From Piscicola geometra (lineage: Eukaryota; Annelida; Clitellata; Hirudinida; Piscicolidae), in contig OX030956.1 of assembly GCA_943735955.1 (NCBI GenBank), positions 13,346,719 to 13,410,718 on the forward strand: DNA of 64,000 bases, read 5' to 3'. This document shows positions 59,530 through 64,000 of this stretch, piece by piece. Numbering within the stretch: the first letter of the stretch is position 1; every line of letters begins with the position of its first letter. The position numbers and the translations under genes are program-made. The notes under the pieces were generated by a model that saw only the letters and a list, made by a program, of their open reading frames with translations, did no database searches and was not told the origin of the DNA.

Positions 59530-60113
59530 GTAGGATATGTGTGTATTTGTGTGTGATAACTCAGATATTTCTATTTTTTAGTTAAATCTCAGTTAAGATG
59601 ATTTGGCTGAAAAATTTAACAAAATCAAAATACATATTTTAAGAATGGTATGAGTGGCTAATACTAAAACATGTATACAAAACTATAAAACTATTTTTAA
59701 TTATTTTATTTTAAAATTTAAAATAGTTCGATTCTAAAGTACAACTAAAATACATTCTATTAGATTCTAATAATTAGAATCTATTCCAGGTAACTCTCTA
59801 TTTGCATTCAAAACTATTTTTAATTTTGAAAACCATGATTTTATTCAATACTTTTTACTTAATCACCTTAAAATTTAAATTTTAAACTATAATAAAAGTA
59901 ATTAAATGTAAAAATTGAAATAGTTAATTATTTTATCTTGAGATTTACCTTATTTAGTTTTTCAAAGAATTCACTTATGAAAGCGTAAGGATTGATAGGT
60001 CGTCTGACACACAACTGAACGAGACATTTCTTCATGTGCTCATGGATTTCGTGAGACTTTACGTACGTTTCGATGTCTTCCAAGTCAAACAAATAACTTG
60101 AACACGAAGCCAT
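55872..60113 (-). CDS. PRKAR1: cAMP-dependent protein kinase type I regulatory subunit, 368 aa
   Basis: Eleven exons in transcript order: 60113-59949, 59244-59101, 58812-58659, 58325-58279, 57848-57750, 57444-57385, 57060-57000, 56902-56781, 56607-56526, 56263-56176, 55956-55872. All phases agree (368 residues; human RI-alpha is 381). Residues 1-55 form the docking/dimerisation domain ([12 protein letters not shown]). The pseudosubstrate RRRGGV is at 82-87, with Gly where a substrate would have Ser, as in type I subunits. Two cyclic-nucleotide domains follow, with phosphate-binding cassettes [16 protein letters not shown] and [16 protein letters not shown], both with the key Glu and Arg. The end [10 protein letters not shown] matches the family. 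It holds the catalytic subunit inactive until cAMP binds. Confidence 0.97.
57195..57345. repeat. 14-bp ACACAGCATACAAA minisatellite in PRKAR1 intron 6
   Basis: About ten copies, some with an extra A, followed by diverged copies. They lie between PRKAR1 exons at 57000-57060 and 57385-57444, next to four 24-base ATCATTATCATTGCCATC units (57078-57165). Confidence 0.9.
58353..58612. repeat. (AGT)n array in PRKAR1 intron 3
   Basis: About 80 AGT/TAG triplets with an internal duplication: the string AATATTAGTAGTAGTAGTAA occurs at about 58392 and 58482, which are 90 bases apart. It is a second, independent AGT array like that at 30886. Confidence 0.95.
59455..59528. repeat. (GT)n microsatellite in PRKAR1 intron 1
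   Basis: About 35 GT units, with a longer interrupted GT-rich region from 59246 that ends against the acceptor of PRKAR1 exon 2. Confidence 0.95.
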
Positions 60114-62859
60114 TTAAATTTAAAAATAACTAAATTAAAATTTAATTATTAAAGCATTCGTTTTTATATATTATGCAATTATCTACTTTAAAATAGAAAA
60201 TTGAACCGGTGATTTATACAAATTTAGATAATTTTCCATTTTCTAAAATTGTTAAAAATTAATTGTTGTTTTAAAAGATTTATTAATTATTTATATTAAA
60301 TTAATTATGTGTTAATGTAAGTATATAAAAAGAAAACTTATTCATGATAATTATTTCGTTTAAATGCTGTGTAATCCATACATCCACTCATCTCTTGAGC
60401 ATTGCGACATAGTTTCACATTCATAGTCATGCGTTGTAATCATACCTTATCAGAAAAACCTCAATTAATCTTTATTCCTTTGAATTCAGATAGTTATGAC
60501 ATAATATAATAATACTTGTTTTTTTTTAAATTAAATGGTTTGAAGTTTAAGGTTTCTATTTCTTTTAAACAACCGATTTCTAAACACCTTTACTTCGTTA
60601 TTTATGATGTCTGATATGAATAGATACAAGATTTCTTTGGGCATTTTGATTTTTCACATGACTACAAAATGCCTCAAGAAACCCCTCATCCATTCGATCA
60701 ACATTAATATTAACTTAATACCGGCTTTCAGTAAATTCATGAATAATGTTTTATTTAATCTTTATTATGAACATAGAAAGCTATGTTTAAATGAACTCCA
60801 CTATTATTTTTGAGAAGAAACAAGCGGGCAAACCCAGAAACTTTTTGATTATTCGTGTGAGGATCGTCTTTATATAAGGCATCAAGCGCCTATTCATCCT
60901 ATATTTATGAAGTCGTTTAAAAGTGGAAATACTAATACAAGCAAGCCTAATTCTGAATTACAATTTATAAATTAAAAATATTGAATTCATGAGTGAACAA
61001 TGGCTCTTATTGGAAAAACATGAAGGATTGTGTTCGTAAAGAGAAAGGTCGTGTGTCGTGCATCGTGGTCGCTATGCAAACATGTTTGAATGGGCCTACT
61101 CATCGGTCTTTTAATTTATAGAAAGTTAAAAAATATTTTCTTGGTGGTAGGAGAATAATTAATTATTTAGTTTAACTTGATTGGAGTTTAAATAGGCTGG
61201 TTATGTTATATTATAATTTATAAACTCTCTACAAATCTATTTAGGATGCAACATTCGAAAAATCGGTTAAAAGAAGTGTGTTATAACCTAATCTACTATT
61301 TAAATTACTTGCAAGCTCAAAGTATTGTCTCATTGAGAGGCACTTAACGGTCGTGGTTTTTTAGCTTTTTTAGGTGAGCCTCTTCATTCTTCAACGTGTG
61401 TCGTGCTCCTCATTAGAGCTTCAAAGGATGTAGGAAAGTAAGGCACTGTGGAAGTGTTTTAGGGCGCTTTATAAATGTCAACTTTTCAATTGAATATACT
61501 ATATAACATAGTTTTTTATAATTTATTCTATATTAGGCAAATCTCTTAATTTGTATTAATATGCGCCAGCTCTAATCTACTCACGACTTACGAAACTTTT
61601 TGTATGTTTGAAAGCAACACTTTGCTGTAATCATACAGTGCAATGCAACCGTCTCAAACATAACGTGACCAAAAATCTTCTTGAAATTCCGTAGAACCAG
61701 TTACCTTAAATTGTTGAAGTTCTAGAAAAATCTAAATGGAACGAGGAGGGAATTGAAGGGGTGAGACAGCATTCGAAAAATGACTTATTTGAAGAAATTG
61801 TGTGTGTGTGTGTGTATGTGTGTATGTGTGAGTGTGTGTGTTTGTGTGAGTGTGTGTGTGCTTGTGTGAGTGTGTGTGTGTGTGCGTGTGTGTGTGTGTA
61901 GGTGGGGCTGGAGCTGTGTGTAATATAAAAAGCAGAAAATTTTTATTGATGACAAAATATTGAGATTCATTTATATAAATTATTTATAACAGTTACTTAT
62001 AAAAAAATAAAAATTTTTAGTTCTATTAATGAATTTGAAAATATATTCTTAACAAGAATCGAAAAGTTATTTGGTAGCCTTGAAACCTTTACTGCTTGTC
62101 AGAAAATCGAGTGACAGGCGCTCCATAAACAATTAATAAATATTCATTTTAAAGCTTTGAAAACCAAAAATATCTATATTTACTATTTATCCTTTTGGTT
62201 TTCAAAATTATTCGTGATTTAAACAGTTTTTTTTCGAGAAAAGATTTGATTTTTAAAAATAATTTTTATTTTCTTTAAACGACTTAGGAGTGCTTTTGTC
62301 CGTGTTTCTTATTTTTTAACTTTTTTATTTATATTATTAATGCTCACATTTTAAACACGTTCATCTTTTCTGAAAGAGATAGTAAATTTAATCTTATGTA
62401 AAAAAAAAACTATGAATCAGTAAAGACTGCCAAAGGAGAAACTGATATTAACATCACCTTCTCGATGATAATTCCGCGAAAACTGCTTACAGATAAGGGA
62501 TGATTAAGATGGCAGGGAAGAAGAGGCGGTTATGGATGAGTGTGTGAGCTTACTCACCCCCTGCAGCCCTGCTCTTCCCGCCTTCTTGCACATTTGAATA
62601 TGCATATGCGTAAAATACTCTTAAAAGCAGGCTTGAACAAATAATTTTGTTTAAATGTCAAGAATTGTTATTTAAAACTATTTTTTGTTTGTGAATAAAT
62701 GTGATGCCCGCCCTAACAAAGGCTTTTTATTAGTTTAAAACTTGGAAATAAAAATACATACGTATTGATAAAGCAAAAGCAAAATAATTAAAGAAATTGT
62801 CTAAACTTCTGTTCTTATTTTTCTTTCTCGTTTCAAACCTATCATTAAAGAATATTTTC
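60114..62859. other. intergenic region upstream of PRKAR1
   Basis: AT-rich DNA with an interrupted GT microsatellite (61799-61900) and a GGGCGCTTTATAAATG sequence at 61467 that resembles an old SINE tail. The PRKAR1 promoter should lie near 60120-60400. No gene is supported. Confidence 0.5.
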
Positions 62860-63111
62860 AGACCCTCTATTTACACCGGTCCTAAGACCCCACCTGCTTA
62901 CACAATTCCCAACACGAGATCTGTCTACACAACACCTGCCTTCACCGCTCCAACACCACACACACAAGGCGCTCACCCGCATAGGAGACGTGACGATGAC
63001 TCAGGCCTGAGGTACTTGACGAATGCTTGTTTCAATCTGCTACTCAAATACTCGCGCCACTTCGCAAGACATGAATGTCCCGTTTGTTCTGTCAAACGCC
63101 GCATTCTTGTC
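62860..63111 (+). CDS. one internal exon of an unrecognised gene (partial)
   Basis: An open frame follows a TTTTCAG acceptor at about 62859 and ends at a strong donor (GTCAA/GTGAGTG) at 63111, phase 2. It encodes a Pro/Thr/Tyr-rich stretch (PSIYTGPKTPPAYTIPN), a basic HRRRDDD patch, then a better-ordered segment with LTNACFNLLLKYSRHF and CPVCSVKRRI. No family is recognised. The rest of the gene should lie to the right beyond the window, and possibly also to the left. Confidence 0.5.
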
Positions 63112-64000
63112 AAGTGAGTGCTCTTGAGTTCTTCAATTAATGTCTTCCGTTACGTGTGTGTGTGTGAGACCAGCGGTAGCTCTACTGCATTCTTATTGAA
63201 TTTCTCTCCCCTTTTATTTTCAAAATACTTCTAAGACAATTGAATTGTAATCCCACCGGCGTTGGAATTTCAACAGCATTAATTGAGCATGTCTTGTTTA
63301 GTAAACGCTTCAAAATGCATCGAAATGTTACCAATGTAAGACAAGATTCACAAGCCCTTTGCACTTTCAAGTGATTTTTCTCTTCAAAAGCTTCCCATGT
63401 AAATATCAATCGTCAAACTATTAACAATCATTGCATACATTCATCAGTACATTAATTAAAACATCGTATCAGTGATACGGTATCGCTGAAGTAAATTAAT
63501 TTTAAAAAATATTTTATTTAAACAGAAAATGTCTTTCGAAAGAGTTGAATGGTCCATTGGAAAGTGTCATTAGTCTGGAAATGAACACACAAGTGATGCA
63601 TGACGAAGAGACTGAAAGTACTCCAGTAACATTTCTTGGACCCTTGACATATTTTCAATTTCATAGTTCTATCTTGCATGTCGATTTGAATGAATACAAT
63701 GTGTAGCTTGGAATTGTAAAGCAAAAATATATTATGAGAGAAGCAAAATAGCGTTCTGAATAATTGATTTTGACATCTTCAATCATTCATAAATGGTTTC
63801 AAAAATGAAAATAAAACAAACGAAAGCTTGTTCAAATGTTAAGAAGGATTTTTGTCCTCTGTCCGTTGCAGTTGTAAGGCTTTCCACACCAAGTTGTTCT
63901 TTGCAGCTCTGAAATAGTTGAATTGATCCTATATGTTCTTGCTTAGCTCAGTAGGTAAAAGTTAATTCGTTGATGAAATCATGTTGCATAAACTTCGTTT
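63112..64000. other. probable intron or intergenic end of window
   Basis: AT-rich sequence after the donor at 63112. A tRNA-like A box (TTAGCTCAGTAGG at about 63946) stands near the end, but the matching B box would fall outside the window, so a tRNA or SINE cannot be confirmed. No exon is seen. Confidence 0.4.

Noticed and set aside
63940..64000. tRNA gene at the right edge
   Set aside because: Only an A-box-like TAGCTCAGTAGG is visible; the rest would be outside the window.

Overview
This is intron-rich animal nuclear DNA. All assignments come from translating the window and comparing it from memory with known protein families; no search was run. GT-AG introns, metazoan-only gene sets (SOCS6, ITFG1, FBXW7 and PRKAR1 types), tRNA-derived SINEs, hAT transposons and very heavy microsatellite content point to a bilaterian invertebrate. 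A spiralian such as a leech or other annelid is plausible, but the sequence does not settle this.

Layout, left to right. 207-3011 (+): a Tyr/Arg/Asp-rich, RGG-containing protein I do not recognise. 6669-8164 (+): a DXD glycosyltransferase in three exons. 13346-21032 (+): ITFG1/TIP-like membrane protein in 16 exons, with a complete hAT element in its last intron. 21660-26219 (-): GPATCH1-like splicing factor in 12 exons. 26638-27885 (+): SOCS6-like SH2/SOCS-box protein, head-to-head with GPATCH1. 30397-32920 (+): an unrecognised single-pass membrane protein in seven exons. 34320-45019 (-): complete transportin-1 in 25 exons, with a second hAT copy and a SINE in its introns. 46501-54593 (+): FBXW7 in 14 exons, whose first two exons add a helix-hairpin-helix module not in the vertebrate protein. 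55872-60113 (-): type I regulatory subunit of cAMP-dependent protein kinase in 11 exons. 62860-63111 (+): one exon of an unrecognised gene.

Eight gene models (the glycosyltransferase, ITFG1, GPATCH1, SOCS6, the membrane protein, TNPO1, FBXW7 and PRKAR1) read from start to stop in one frame with matching splice phases. They encode 403, 584, 795, 415, 249, 889, 770 and 368 residues respectively. The genes are housekeeping and signalling functions with no common pathway, so there is no operon logic. Two neighbouring pairs are divergent (GPATCH1/SOCS6 and TNPO1/FBXW7).

The main oddities are the HhH-FBXW7 fusion; two hAT copies with perfect 8-bp target duplications, both in introns; introns made almost wholly of (CA)n/(GT)n or short minisatellites that run up to the splice sites; and a roughly 1.4-kb 14-bp minisatellite inside an FBXW7 intron. 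Most long open frames without homology are translated microsatellite.
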